Shown: positions 12,053-24,269, numbered from the stretch's first letter. The stretch is DNA of 64,000 nt from Scalesia atractyloides (GCA_947069175.1 CAMTDV010000002.1:11834988-11898987), one strand, 5' to 3'. Numbers and translations are program-made. The notes: generated from the sequence alone by a model not told the origin.

Positions 12053-13847
12053 ATAGCCACAAGGTATAGTTAAGTGTATCATAGATCAACGTTACCTAAA
12101 CCATCATCATCTTATTCATGTTGGTGACTTATCATCAGGGACTTCTGTCAAAGATGATCTAATCGGATGTGGTTTTCGCCGGCAAAGGGAGGGCCCACAG
12201 GCAACAGGCTGTCAAATATCCATTGGGCTGTCAAATAATATGGCATAAAAGCTAGGCATATCTTGTACTCTATATTTTTTTTCATGTCTATATTGGGGGT
12301 CTATGTATATAAACAAGTATTATGGAATAAAGCTTGTGTGGTTGATGTACAGGCCAACAAGCATGATGTACAAGTTGTTAAGCATTGAATTGGATGGGAG
12401 AAAACTTGCATTGGCTTCTCTCTTTGACACATTCATCTCTTTTTTCAAATAATTCACTACTCATTTGCATAATGTAGAAAAGAATGAAGTGAGACTGAAT
12501 GGTCCTTTAAAGATGAAATGTAACCTTAGTTGTCTTATTTATACACAGTCCTTTAAAGATGAAATGTAACCTTAGTTGTCTTATTTATACACAGTCCTTT
12601 AAAGATGACATGTTACCTTAGTTGTCTTATTTATACACAAATGGATCAAAATGGCACATCTATGATCTGACTGATGGCAATGCTTCGGGTTTAGGACGGG
12701 TTTTGATAATCTTTGTCTTAGTGTCTTGTTTCTGACTGTAAAACAAATCTCATATACAGTCCTATATCCATCGGCACATGAGTTTTCTCACAAAAAAACG
12801 GGGATCCTTGCTTATGAACTTATGTGATTTGGAATATATTGTGGGATTCTTGTTACTCTTAACTCGTTTTTAAACTCACTCAAGAAGCGGGCTTGAAAAT
12901 ATATATTAAATACTCTAGTAAAATTCTTACGATTCCTTAGTTATAATAATTTCAGGTTTATTAAATTCTAAAATACTATTATTATATATTTATTAAGATT
13001 CTATAATATATCAATAAAGATAAATTCATATATGTCAATCAAAACTTGCTATACCGTCATATTTACCCAATAAAAATCATGATATTACATATATCACCTT
13101 TCTATTAAAACTTGCATTAGGAGTTTAGGATAACAGATTAACAAAATTTGAAGTATAAGGAGAAAGAGAAGACTATAATCGTCATATTATCAAATTTATT
13201 TGCATTAGGGTATCATCTAATACCGTATATGTCCTAAAACAACGAAAACTTATACAATTTATCAAAAATGTTACCTCAAAATTGATATAATACTATATTA
13301 TAATGAATGAGAAGATTGTATTTTAAGATATCCAAAAAATAAGAATTTTTTTCCTCTTTATTTATAAATACACCTTAAAATCATGGTAAATTGGTTTTTT
13401 AAACAATAATTATATTTTAGCCCCTTATTTTATTACACTTAAATCCCTAAGTTATAACATAATTATGGGTAATTTGTTACACTTTTCTCTCTCCACAACA
13501 AATTCATAATTCTTTTACGTATTCTTGTCATATTTTCTAAAATATAATGTTTAAAAAAATCCAAAAATATCGTGACGACTACTTATTTTTGTCGATGTTT
13601 CGATAGTTGTCTTGGTCATTATTGACAAGTGAATTAAAAGGTACAAGTAGATGATGTCTTAATGTACAAGTGATTAAAGCCAACGTACTTAGCTATTGTT
13701 CCATAATGTTTAATAGCTACATAATGTCAAGTTATTAAACCTTCATTTTTAACAAAATTATAGATAATTAGTTAGGAGTTACATTATACCCCCTATAAAA
13801 AAACTAACTCCCCCAACGATTTTTAAACGGTTATAACTTTTTGGTAT

Positions 13848-13895
<48 letters not shown>
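12053..13895. other. SLP1 3' flank (source of a duplicated segment)
   Basis: This holds the SLP1 3' UTR and AT-rich flank. A possible polyadenylation word, AATAAA, occurs at about 12326. A tandem array of a 46-bp unit is annotated separately. The stretch 12120-13230 has a diverged copy at about 23220-23930, sharing TTATCATCA(A/G)GGACTT, CAAAATGGCACATCTA and further words in the same order. No gene is seen after the SLP1 stop codon. Confidence 0.6.
12502..12639 (+). repeat. Three tandem copies of a 46-bp unit
   Basis: The units start at 12502, 12548 and 12594, each beginning GTCCTTTAAAGATGA. The first two are identical and the third differs at two positions. The duplicated relative of this region near 23300 does not show the array, so it arose after the segmental duplication or was lost there. 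Confidence 0.92.
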
Positions 13896-13898
<3 letters not shown>

Positions 13899-14380
13899 GG
13901 AATGTTCATTTGAGAAGAAATTTAATGTGAGAAGAAAAAAAAGAAAGGGCATAATTAGTAAAACATTAAATAGTTTATAAATTCTCTTATTAATTATGTT
14001 ATCTCTCATTAATAAAGTAAAAACATTTTATCCTACACATTTCAAAATTTATCCTACATATATCTTATACTTATCGGAATTTACCCTACATACATGTAAA
14101 TTTACCCTACACATTTCAAAATTTATCCTACACATACTAAAATCCTACACATTCGAAAATTGTCTTTCACCATAAATTATTTTATCTTGAAAAAGTATAT
14201 TAAAAAATGAGTTCCAAGTTTAATTAATTAGCTAATTAATGACAATTATATAGTTACCCATATGCCCATTTTTCATAATATTAAATACACACATTAAATG
14301 AAATAAATGAAAATTTCTATTGTTTAAAAGTTATTCTTTTTATTCTTACAAAAAATTTTCTTCTCATTTGAACTCTCCAC
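13896..14380. mobile_element. MITE with GTTCATTTGAGAAGAA termini
   Basis: The left end GTGGGAATGTTCATTTGAG and the right end CTCATTTGAACTCTCCAC are inverted repeats. The element is flanked on both sides by TATATATA, consistent with insertion into a TA microsatellite. The interior is AT-rich, with repeated TACACAT(T)TCAAAATTTATCC words. A short reading frame across its left end is a chance frame. Confidence 0.8.
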
Positions 14381-14433
14381 TATATATATATATATGTGGG
14401 GGTGTGTGTGTGTTATGGTATAATATAAGGATA

Positions 14434-14823
14434 GGGGAGTTGGCTACAAAGTCTATTTTTCCTACCAAGTGTAAAAAGTCACAAAACACCATAATCTCAA
14501 CCATAAAACATACTCAAAATCCACAAATAACAAAGTGAAGATTACTAAAACGTCATATTTGTGGTTTTGTGTTGTGTTTTGGATGATAAGGCTTTGATTA
14601 TCGAATGACTAACATTATTATGTTTTATGTTGATTATCATGTAGTGTTTTATATTCATAGTTCTACAATGTGTGTTTATTAAAGACTGTTAGAGTTTAGA
14701 TATTGTGTTTTAGTGATATTCACTCTGTTATTTGTGGGATTTGAGTGTGTTTTATGGCTAAAATTGTGGTATTTTATGATTTTGTACACTTTGTAGGAAA
14801 ATTGGACTTTGTAGTCGAACCCC
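14434..14823. mobile_element. MITE with ~95-bp terminal inverted repeats
   Basis: The left arm (from GGGGAGTTGGCTACAAAGTC) and the right arm (ending GACTTTGTAGTCGAACCCC) pair for about 95 bp with few mismatches. TA runs flank it on both sides. It sits directly after the MITE at 13896-14380, and both are absent from the equivalent place in the duplicated block near 24060. Confidence 0.85.
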
Positions 14824-16580
14824 ACCTATATATATATATATATATTATATATATATGTATGTATAAAGTTACATCATATAAACGAGTAATTTTATTCTCT
14901 TTAATTTGAGTATAGTATTGCTATATTTTTTTTAATTTAAAAAATTGATATGTTACGTTATTAAGTGTTTAAGGGTGAGTAATAACTGAATCGTTAACCG
15001 AAATCAACCAAACAATTGAGTTAACTAAAAACTGATTGTCCGAAATCAACCAAAGATTGAGTTAACTAAAAACTGATTAACCGAAACCCGAATTAATCTA
15101 AAACGGTTATTGATTTTTTTGTACCCTCATTTAACAAAAATTAACTAAACTGAATAATTCATATTTTCATATATTTCTAGCTTTTATACGTTTTTTGTAT
15201 TTATACCCGCATTTTATTTATTTATACAATCTTTTCATGTACCTATACATCCATTTCATATATTTATACCAAAATTTCATATATTTCTAATCAAAAGTCT
15301 TGGCCAAGTTTTGTTTTAACTATTAACCGAAATTATATCAAAAGTCGTCAATCTAACTGAATATACCAAACCGATTAACTGGAAACAAATTAGTTAAAAA
15401 AATAGACTAATCAATGACCTCGATTTCGGTTGAGGATAATAATCTAATCAATCAAACAACGTACACTGTGGCAATATCTGTGTTTCCTGCCGCATCGCGC
15501 GCACACCTATCTGTTATTAACCAAAATCGGTTAAAGATGAGTAATAATTAAATCGTTAACCTTGTCACACCCCGACCTGCAGCGGAATAAAAGTCGGGGC
15601 ATAATTGGGTTATCACCAAAGCTCATGATATTTACTAAGATGTTTCATATTTATTAAATTCAAATTACAAACTTAAATATCCAAAAACAAAATTTCATAC
15701 AATTACAAAGGAAAATGAAACTATAAATTTATTCCAAAGCATGAACTTGTTTATTCTTCTAGGCCATCCTAAGTGTTTCCTATCTCGGCTGGATCACCTG
15801 TATCATGTGTAAAACGAGGGAGATTTTGGGTCAACAAAAGTTGGCGAGTGAACCTTGATAAAACATTGTGGACTAATTTCTTGTTTTATTTATTAAAGAA
15901 AAGTCGTGCATTAATCACATGTGAGCAAACATATATATATAAACAATCACAAACCACTTTGGATGGGTATATGACATGAATGATGATGTATTTGAGATCA
16001 AGGCTCAATCAAACGGAGCCGATCTAATGAGGCTCCTGATGCTCAACCCGTATCCCACGGGGAACTGATGGGCCTAATGAAATACGTGCACTGAAATGAT
16101 AAAATTCAATCTACATATAATTCACACAACAATTGATACACATTTGATCACGGATATGATGTATGCACAAGTGTTTAAATAAAATAAAAGAATAGTACGA
16201 CACATGATACACCCCAAAACGTGATTAAAACGGGGAATTGGTAGAGATTCACTCACAGTGGATGCGTTTCTTGATGGCCATGAATGCGCACGAATATTAT
16301 GATTCAACCAACGAGGGAAAACTAACCTAAATAATAACGACATGATTCGATTAAATAAATAAATTTTATTTGAGATTATTATTTTTAATTAGTGTTCTTG
16401 AATGAGATTTTTTTTAGATTTATTTTTGTGAGTTTAATGCAAATTTTTAACTTTAAAAACCTTATTTTCAAGTATTTTTAAATAATTTTTCAATTAAATA
16501 AATAAACAAAAATAAATAAAAATGGGTTGACTTTGTCAGGTTTGACCGGGTCTGACCGGTCAGACAGTATATATTCCAGG

Positions 16581-16650
16581 CGGTGAGTGAGGTTCGAACT
16601 CGGGACCTCTCGTATACGTGCACGCAGCTCTACCAACTGAGCTACGTGTC
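16581..16650 (-). other. tRNA-like module 1 inside the LTR-like element
   Basis: Read on the - strand it has a good A box (TAGCTCAGTTGG) and a B box (GAGTTCGAACC) about 30 bases apart, as in a tRNA gene. The acceptor and T stems do not pair fully, so it is probably not a functional tRNA. It shares its 5' leader word TTAGACAC with modules 2 and 3. Confidence 0.6.
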
Positions 16651-16756
16651 TAACCTGAAATATTCTCTGTTTTAATTATATATATATACTAACTAACTTT
16701 AACCTTATTTAGTTTTTTATTAAAAATGATTTAATATGGCCGAACCGATTACAGAA

Positions 16757-16831
16757 ACCCGGAATCGAACTCGGGACCTTCGGTTCGAGTGCACACAGCC
16801 CAGCCAGTTGGGCTGTGTGTCTAATCTGCTT
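16757..16831 (-). other. tRNA-like module 2 inside the LTR-like element
   Basis: On the - strand it reads TTAGACACACAGCCCAACTG, then a B-box-like GAGTTCGATTCCGGG. The D-arm half is an inverted repeat (ACAGCCCA...TGGGCTGTGT). It lies about 175 bp from module 1 with the same orientation and the same leader. Confidence 0.55.
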
Positions 16832-16921
16832 AACTACTGGATTATATTCCTCTTATATACATACTGTGAATTGATCTGAATAGGTTTTAAAAATGTTGGT
16901 TTTATTTCAGAAAGTCGGAAA

Positions 16922-16989
16922 CATGTGAATCGAACCCGGGACGTGTGTTTTATATTTGCACACAGTCCACCGCTAGACTGTGTGTCTAA
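16922..16989 (-). other. tRNA-like module 3 inside the LTR-like element
   Basis: On the - strand it reads TTAGACACACAGTCTAGCGG, then GGGTTCGATTC. It is again a D-arm-like hairpin followed by a B box, about 165 bp from module 2. The AT-rich spacers between the modules are also similar to each other. Confidence 0.55.
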
Positions 16990-17726
16990 CCCGGTTATAT
17001 ACCCGATTTTAACTACATTAATATACAACTTAGTCTTCGTCTTCTTCACTAAGAAAACACAGAACAGTGAACCCGACTGTTTTGCTTAATCGATCAACAA
17101 ACTTATACTTGATTGAAATAGAATAGAAAAATAAAGATTAAGTAATATGATATACCAAGACAGAGAGTTTTCTTCAGATTTCCGGCAAGTTTCGTCGACC
17201 CTGATTTGCGATTTCCGGCTGAATGAACTGATTTAACAGTTTTGATTATTGATTTGAGCAATTAGATTATCAATCAAGAAATAGCAAGAAGGTTTAGACA
17301 ATTATACCGTCTGAAGAACAAATGCGGTTTTCTGATCAGTGATTCCGGCGATATTCCGGAGAGTGCGAAGATCTCCGGCGACGAGCTTTGGAAGAATTAA
17401 AACTTCAGAAAGAGAGTGCGGTTCTGGGCAAAATGTTTACCAGGAGTTTGAGTGGGTATTTATAAGGGGAACAGGCGGATTGGGTTCGAATTAAGGGTCA
17501 AGATTCGCGGTCAATGATTTCCAACGGTTTTGACTGAAATTGAGTGCCAGGCAACGGTTTATAACTGATGTCGAAATCAGTTTATGCGTTTCAGTCAAGG
17601 GAAATGGCAACATTTGCGGAGTTTCGGTTTTTCCGGCGATTGCGAGTTCTGGGCGCGCTGATTACCGGTTTTGATTTTCGGTTTTTACTATAAGTTTTAT
17701 TTGTTTCAGTACATAACACAAATGAT

Positions 17727-17795
17727 GTGTGTGGCGGAGTGGTGTGGTGTGTGTGTGTCTTTGCGGGAGACCCGGGTTCGAGACCCGGCGACTCT
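17727..17795 (+). other. tRNA-like module 4, opposite orientation
   Basis: On the + strand it has GTGGCGGAGTGGTGTGG (A-box-like, D arm of a type II tRNA) and a strong T arm, CCGGGTTCGAGACCCGG. A T run (TATTTTATTT) follows. It lies downstream of the putative TATA word of the element. It is not a complete cloverleaf. Confidence 0.5.
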
Positions 17796-18689
17796 ATTTT
17801 ATTTATTATTTACTTATTATTATTATTTATTAATTATAGTTTTTAAATTCTAAAATGTTTATTAATTATGTATTATTTAAAAAAATCTGAACAATAAATA
17901 TGCAACGAACTTATAACTGAATATTTGATTATAAAACGAAGCGGGTTTTGAAACTTGTTTTTCGACGAATGTTACAAACCTAAACCAAATCAAACCGAAA
18001 TCAACGAAAAACCGAATTAACCAAAAACCGGTTATCAATTTTTTGTACTCTTGATTAACCAAAATTAGTTGAACCAAATCGAATCATTTATATTTTCATA
18101 TATTTCTAGCTTTTAAACCTACAGTTCATATATTTTATATGCTATGCCTCCAATTCATATATTTATACTTTCATTTCATGTATTTATACCTCATTTCATA
18201 TATTTCTAAGCAAAAATTTTAGACCAAGTTTGGTTTTTGCTATTAACTGAAATTAAACGAACCAAACCGAAAACCGTCAATCTTACCGAATAAACGAAGT
18301 GATTGATCGAAAACCGATTGGTTAATAAAATAGACTAACCGGTGACTTTGGTTTCGTCTTCGTTGAGGAAATACCCGAACCTACCGAACCATGCAGAATA
18401 CAATGAAATTGATTACCCGATTACTTCCCTTTTGATATATATCTATCGCAATAATGTTACAATAAATATTATATGTATAAGAAAACTATCAAAAACGAGT
18501 ATCGCAATGCGATGTGTCGCACCCGCCGCATCGTGCGGTCATCCTACTAGTATTTACTAAATGCTGTGAGTTTGGATTATTGTTGTTTGGCTTTTCGGTT
18601 TACTAGTTTCTACCACCCCTATGTTTGGTTTAAATGATCATACGAGTATGGTTTAAACTAAAATTTTATTTTGGCAAAAAACTAGACTT

Positions 18690-19440
18690 CTAGTTACAAA
18701 AATTGAACAAGTTGTGTATGAATTTCCAAAAGAGGTAAAGTGTAATTGTGTAAAGCTTTTTATAGTTATATACAAAACATTAAAGAATATGGTAGGCTGT
18801 ATAGAATTTCAAGCCCTCTCTATATATCTTAATACCCACCCTAGAGCCACTTCTCTAACCACAACAATTTTAAAACTCTCATTTATAATTCATCACCTTT
18901 TTTTTTATATTTATGACACTGTGATTTTCAAATTTTGCCACTTCAATCCAGTAGGCTGAGATCGTTAGAATACCTCTGTTAACTTCTTATGAAATAACCA
19001 AATTACACCTCATTAATGACATTACAGTTAACAACTTCTACATCTATTTATTACATTTGAACCCTCATACAAACTAATATGTAACGAAATATGCACCAAT
19101 TTGAATGTAAAATTAGGTTATTGCCAGGATTGTTAACAGAATGGACAACGCATCGCTAATTGAGAACATTAGTGCTGGAACGTGTGCTTGATTTGTTGCC
19201 ATTTTACAATAATTGCTGAAATAAAGTTTTCCTTTGTGGTAAATAAAGGGATTATGGAGCTTATACAGTGCAAATTGATGTAGTTGATGATCATAAGCTT
19301 TGTTAGTAATTGTATTCGGAACATGATTATATGCTCTTTGAGTGATGATTACTGAATGTTATTTTAAAGTGATGTGTTTAAGCTCCAGCTTGGAAATGAT
19401 GCTGCAACATATAATCTGATGAACTGCAGTGCAATGCATT
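18690..19440 (+). pseudogene. Internally deleted MCAT pseudogene
   Basis: Two separated stretches match the intact MCAT locus in order. First, 18690-18860 resembles the MCAT upstream region (CTTCTAGTTACAAAAATTGA and CCAAAAGAGGTAAA recur at 29225 and 29261). Second, 19093-19440 matches the end of intron 9, the last exon and the 3' flank. The last-exon match at 19117-19191 still reads VIARIVNRMDNAS and ends ENISAGTCA before TGA, against ENISA in the functional gene. Exons 1 to 9 are missing. It cannot encode the catalytic Ser or His, so I call it a pseudogene. It lies in the first copy of the tandem segmental duplication. Confidence 0.85.
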
Positions 19441-20132
19441 TGGTAAAAAATAGTTTGACATTTATTTCATCAAACAGTGGGTAATATAGTGTTAGATTGG
19501 TCGTGTTTGTGGCTTGTTGAGTTGAACGAAATACACTTCTAAAAAAATTACCCAAACCCACACACAATATAGATCCGAAAATCTTGTCAGACAAGTGAAA
19601 ATAAACACGACACATATATTCGAGGGTTGAATTGAACACGGCTGTAAAATCTGCAAAACATATTGTATTTTTTAGAGTATTAATACTCTATAATTACAAA
19701 TTGACGACTACAGATATGAACATGTATAAAACAATTACATTTTTAATTATAAAACATAATAACCATCATCTTAGATCTTTAAAATTTTGGTAATAAGCAT
19801 TTGGCCAATATAATAAAACATACTTTTAAAAAGCATCTCCGTTGCTAGAGGAAAACACACGCCCCACCTCACCCTTATCTCTGCTTTCTCTCCTCCACCC
19901 AGATGTCACATATATTTCGGATACCATTGCAGATGCTCTAAAAAAAAGTTAAATAACATAAACCGGTTAACCTTGCCCGGTTAGTTAATAATATTCAAGG
20001 TTCCATCTGAAATTAATCTGGGCCCGTTCCGTGTGAAAAATTCATACCACTAGAGCGTAAGAATGTACAAAAATATGCAAAATTATTTATTTTCTTAAAA
20101 CAACTTAAATGTTAAAAAGAATGCTCAGATTC
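19441..20132. other. Intergenic, duplicated flank of the MCAT copy
   Basis: This is the counterpart of 33640-34190, downstream of the intact MCAT gene (shared words such as CGGGTTGAATTGAACA and GTGTGAAAAATTCATACC). The stretch 19829-19942 has imperfect inverted ends (GCATCTCCGTTGC/GCAGATGCTC) and may be an old MITE. No gene is seen. Confidence 0.5.
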
Positions 20133-20203
20133 TGCACCAGCCGGGAATCGAACCCGGGTCTGTACCGTGGCAGGGTACTATTCTACCACTAGACCACTGG
20201 TGC
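20133..20203 (-). tRNA. tRNA-Gly (anticodon GCC), copy 1
   Basis: A 71-nt tRNA with the standard plant tRNA-Gly(GCC) sequence, starting GCACCAGTGGTCTAGTGG and ending CCCGGCTGGTGCA. The acceptor, D, anticodon and T arms all pair, and the anticodon loop carries GCC. The linked snoRNA is almost gone: only its box D end (CTGAGCATTC on the - strand, at about 20120-20129) directly follows the tRNA. Confidence 0.96.
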
Positions 20204-22095
20204 TAGATGTTGAATACTCATTGAGTGATGATTTGTATAATTTAATATTATAAGTTCCAGCTTGTAAATGATACATCATTTTGAGCATGATGCTGCAACA
20301 TATAATCTATTAATCTGGTGAAATAGCAGTAGAATTCATTTGGTAAAACACGCAAGTTAGAACTTTAGACCATGTTTGGTTTTAGACTAAATAGTTACAG
20401 GTGAATTGTTGGTTGAACGAGCACAGCATTTAGCTAAAGTGCTCAACGAAACATGTTGTGTCAACCAATCTGATTCGCAGGTTGGCCCTTTATTTTAAAT
20501 GAAAAACCCAGGATAGATCGTGTAAAAGTTTTAAATTGTTGTGGGTATTATATGCTAAAACAAAATGTTAAATTATGGCGCGTGAATAAAATTTTGGCGT
20601 AGTAGGAAAAAGACATTTGAATCGACTTCGCTCTTCAAGTCAATGGCTCACTACATCCATGCTTCTCGAGTCGACATCCGTCCCTATTTGTCTTAATGTT
20701 TGTTTTCACATACAATTTAAAAATCAGGAAAAAAAGCAAAAGTAGTCTTCCTATTTGTCTTCACATACAATTTTTGATCATCAAGTCTTGAAGAACTAGT
20801 TACGATAATGTGTTTGGGACGTCAAATAAGAAAAAAGCTAAAGGGAAACTAGTCAAACAGCCAAACAGGTTAATGCATACAAGCATACAACTTACTATAG
20901 TATAACAAAAATCATAAATGTACTTTCTTTGAAAAAAAATCATTATAAACAATTAGAAACACCCCGCCGAGCGCCATAGCCTTACAACCCGTACTAAAAA
21001 TGACATTCTTTTACTGTTAACCGACTCACCAATTTTGACACCTCCAGTACAAAGTTTGTTTGCCATTGTATCATCTTTTTTTCATTTTGTTCTACAGGTT
21101 TGACAAAGGCGGGAAGACGCTTTCTTTATGAGTCGTTACAATAGTGGGTCGGGTCAAGTTGACCCATAAACATTTGGGTCACATCGAGTCATCTTTTTAG
21201 TATGGATCAAGTTGGCTTGCAGACACTTATTATTATTTTTATAATAACAATATATTAAATATAATTACAATACATATTATTACAGTAAATATATAATCTT
21301 TCAAATGAATAAAATTAGGACGTCCTTAGTATGCATCACAACCACCGGAGTATATACAAAGACATAAGGTTGTAGTAACAGGAGATTATGATTACTTTAT
21401 ATCGACTACCTTACAATGTTTTTTTTAATCTAAAATGAACATCCATGGTGCCAAAATCATATGCCATATCTCATGTTATAATGATACACCGGCCGAGACT
21501 CCAGTGCATCTCAAAATCAGAAGGTGTGTATGGCAATACACCAGTCAACTTCTAATAATCACATCTCACATGTATCTGATCATAGGATGCATCCATACGC
21601 ATGGGCAGAGGTGGTTAACGGTAGCCCGGGGGTGCCCCGCCCCCTACTAATTTTTTGCTCATACTGTTAATTTTACCAAAAAAAATAGTGTAAAATATTG
21701 GATTTTTAAGAGTCCGACCCATACCGATTTGAATTTTAAAATCTGGCCCCGACTGAATTGTTGTTCAAGCTCCGTCGTTGTTCATACGCCTCCCAAATAA
21801 TCCAGAAGCTCTCCCGCTAGCATATAATCAGATGACAAAATGGAGAAGCCATGAAACGATCATACTATCATCCATATGTTAGTTGACTCGGTTTTCATGT
21901 ATCTTGTCTACGAATTTAGGGTTCTACAGCTGCACGAGTGAACATATAGTCCAACCTTACACCCGAAGTATGTATACTATGCATAAAGATTCAAAGATAA
22001 ACGGTGACACACAAGTGACTTTCAAGTTTTCAAAAGCATATCATAACCAATGTTTTTCTAGGGCATAATACATTTGGTTAAAAAAACAAAAAGAA
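20204..22095. other. Spacer between tRNA-Gly copies, built of duplicated segments
   Basis: Just upstream of each tRNA-Gly copy, with respect to its transcription, lies a conserved ~140-bp flank containing TGATACATCATTTTGAGCAT and GATGCTGCAACATAT (here 20268-20305). The stretch 20590-21230 is a diverged copy of 49390-49960, and 21340-22080 matches parts of 47580-47720. No protein gene is recognised. Confidence 0.55.
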
Positions 22096-22178
22096 TGCTC
22101 AGATGCGCTTGAATTATGTCGAAGAATCAAACAGGTGTGATGACCGAACATCACAAGGAGCGCAGTTTCTTCATTGCA
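22096..22178 (-). ncRNA. snoR43: Box C/D snoRNA (snoR43 type) linked to tRNA-Gly copy 2
   Basis: On the - strand, starting 9 nt after the tRNA 3' end, it reads TGCAATGAAGA (box C, ATGAAGA), then the internal hairpin GTGATG..CATCAC and finally CTGAGCA (box D, CTGA). TGC and GCA flanking the boxes can pair as a short terminal stem. T runs (TTTTTGTTTTTTT) follow and would stop Pol III. Plants are known to make tRNA-Gly-snoR43 as one Pol III transcript, and the arrangement here matches. Confidence 0.85.
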
Positions 22179-22187
22179 AAAGAATGA

Positions 22188-22258
22188 TGCACCAGCCGGG
22201 AATCGAACCCGGGTCTGTACCGTGGCAGGGTACTATTCTACCACTAGACCACTGGTGC
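22188..22258 (-). tRNA. tRNA-Gly (GCC), copy 2
   Basis: Identical over all 71 nt to copy 1, with internal A box (TGGTCTAGTGG) and B box (GGTTCGATTCC). It is the first half of a tRNA-snoRNA dicistronic unit. Confidence 0.97.
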
Positions 22259-22726
22259 TTCATGAACATTCTTTGAGTGATGATTTTTATGACTTATTTC
22301 TTAGAGCTCCAGCTTGTAAATGATACATCATTTTTTGAGCATGATGCTGCAACATATTATCTGGTGAAATTGCAGTGCAATGCATTTTGGTTAAACACAT
22401 AATTTCAGACCTAATGGGTCAAATCGAGTAATCTTTTTCGTACGGATCAAGTCGGCTTGCAGACACATATTTTTTAATTTATAATAACTACACATTAAAA
22501 ACAATTATGATACAATGTAATCTTTTAAATAAATAAAGTTAAGAGGTTTATGCGTGTGGATACACTTTGGTCTACTTTCGACATGTTTAAGCCAGTAGAC
22601 TTGTTTCTGTTTAGTAATCTACTTCCAACCCACTCAAATCAGTAGACTTATTTTTTTTAAAACAGCAATTTTATTAGAAAAAAATGAGCTATTTGTCGAC
22701 TTGACCTGAACAAAATTAAAAAAGAA

Positions 22727-22812
22727 TGCTCAGAACCACTGCTTTATAATTCGAAAGATCGAACAGGTGTAATGACCCAGCATCACAATGAGCGCAAAAG
22801 TTCTTCATTGCA
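22727..22812 (-). ncRNA. snoR43: Box C/D snoRNA (snoR43 type), copy 3
   Basis: Box C (ATGAAGA) and box D (CTGA) with flanking TGC/GCA are kept, and the tRNA lies 6 nt upstream. The internal hairpin has changes compared with copies 2 and 6, and the bases just upstream of box D (AAAGCAGTGGTT) differ from those of copies 2 and 6. TTTTTTAATTTT follows as a terminator. Confidence 0.8.
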
Positions 22813-22818
22813 AAATGA

Positions 22819-22889
22819 TGCACCAGCCGGGAATCGAACCCGGGTCTGTACCGTGGCAGGGTACTATTCTACCACTAGACCACTGGTGC
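22819..22889 (-). tRNA. tRNA-Gly (GCC), copy 3
   Basis: Identical over 71 nt to copies 1 and 2 and predicted functional. The flank on its 5' side is shorter than at the other copies and quickly becomes unrelated. Confidence 0.97.
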
Positions 22890-24073
22890 TTCACGTTGCG
22901 TACAACACGACGTAAATTTGATGACTTAAATAGATACCAATAATATGATGTTTGCTCGGTAAGTTATACTTTTTGTGCCATTTTTTTTATAGTGTACAAA
23001 TCACTTTCCATTAAAACGCACTTTGCCGGACATTTGACTTATTCCTTTATATAATTTTTTTTACTAGTTTGACCCATTATAATTAAAAAAAATATCTTGA
23101 TACAATTTTTCTTTACTAGTTTGACCCATTATAATTAAAAAAATAACTTGAATTGATCTGTAATTCACAATCACACATGCATTTAAGTTTTACTTTACCT
23201 AAAAGTTCATGTTATGCATCTAACGATTGGGCTTAATTGGTAACTTATCATCAAGGACTTTTTGGGCATAATGTAGAATAAATGAAGAGAGAATGTAGCT
23301 TGCATAAAATAAGAATATAAGACTCGTCCGAAAGATCCTTTAGACATGATGGATAGGGACCAAAATGGCACATCTAGTAACAATACCTTGTGTTCTCTTA
23401 TATACCTAATTGTAAAACAATATCCCATATATTGTCTCATAAATATTGAGTACAAGGTTTCCTCATAGTTATTACGGATCCTGTGAGGTAAACTTATTTG
23501 GTTAGAAATTAACTATTGAGATTCACGTTACTCAAACTTACCTAAGAGACGGACTTTAAAAATATATATCAAGCACGCTTGTAGTTTGTAACAACGTCAA
23601 AATACTATTTAAAAAAATCATATGATATATCAATTGGTATATCTCCATAAAAACTTGGTATAACATCATGTTTAGTGTTTACGCAATAAAATCATGACAT
23701 TCGTAAACTTCTATTAAAATTTGGATTAAAATAAAAGAGTTTGGAGTACAAGAAGAAACAAAAGGGTATAAAATAGGTCAATGTGAATATGAGATAAACT
23801 ACGGCACTAGCAACGTGGAGGAGAAGATAAGTAGAGGCAGACACAAATTGAATTGGGATGAGCGGCTTAGACAATATTTGCTAGAGTTGCATCTTACCGA
23901 ATACATGGTCTAATATAAAAGTCCGTGGAGATGTATGAGTAATGTTAATGATTGTCAGGAAGGTATGTGTCTTAGTTTTATTTTTAGAAGCTTAAATTTT
24001 CCTACACTTTAGGTGGATTTTGCATGTATGAGAAAGATTGGAAAATGTCAACCCTAAATCAAGGTGATCTTGG

Positions 24074-24136
<63 letters not shown>

Positions 24137-24269
24137 ATATTACAAAAAGATACACCAAATATAAACATTTACAATAGAGGTACAAACATATTATTTAACT
24201 ACATTATTTACAAAAGGTTAAATTTAAGTATAGTATTGCTATAGTTTTTTAATTAAAAAATTGTTATGT
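22890..24269. other. Start of duplicated block B (SLP1 3'-flank relic) and a long TA run
   Basis: A ~50-bp direct repeat (TTTACTAGTTTGACCCATTA) occurs at about 23050 and 23112. From about 23220 to 23930 the sequence is a diverged copy of the SLP1 3' flank (12120-13230), without any SLP1 exon. A (TA)n microsatellite of about 58 bp lies at 24075-24133. No gene is seen. Confidence 0.65.

Larger units (their letters stand above)
15563..17976 (+). mobile_element. Solo-LTR-like element with TG..CA ends and tRNA-like modules
   Basis: The element is 2414 bp, begins TGTCACACCCCG and ends GTTACA. It is flanked by a perfect 5-bp target duplication, AACCT, at 15558-15562 and 17977-17981. TG...CA ends and a 5-bp duplication fit an LTR retrotransposon integration, and the absence of an internal coding region fits a solo LTR. 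A TATTTATA word near 17457 could be its promoter if it reads rightwards. Between 16581 and 17795 it contains four tRNA-like sequences. It interrupts the Helitron-like repeat, and the unbroken order can be read in the duplicate near 24850. Confidence 0.8.
14930..18550 (+). mobile_element. Helitron-like AACCGAAA-rich repeat, copy A, split by an LTR-like insertion
   Basis: Two tandem, similar modules start near 14975 and 15537. Both are full of TTAACCGAAA/AACCAAA words and repeated TTCATATATTTATAC words. The right end has the hairpin CCGCA-TCG-TGCGG, then TCATCCTACTAG followed by T. A short hairpin close before CTAG|T is the form of a Helitron 3' end, but I could not confirm a 5' TC end or an insertion between A and T. 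The second module is interrupted by the element at 15563-17976. A matching copy lies at 24270-28848. Confidence 0.5.
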
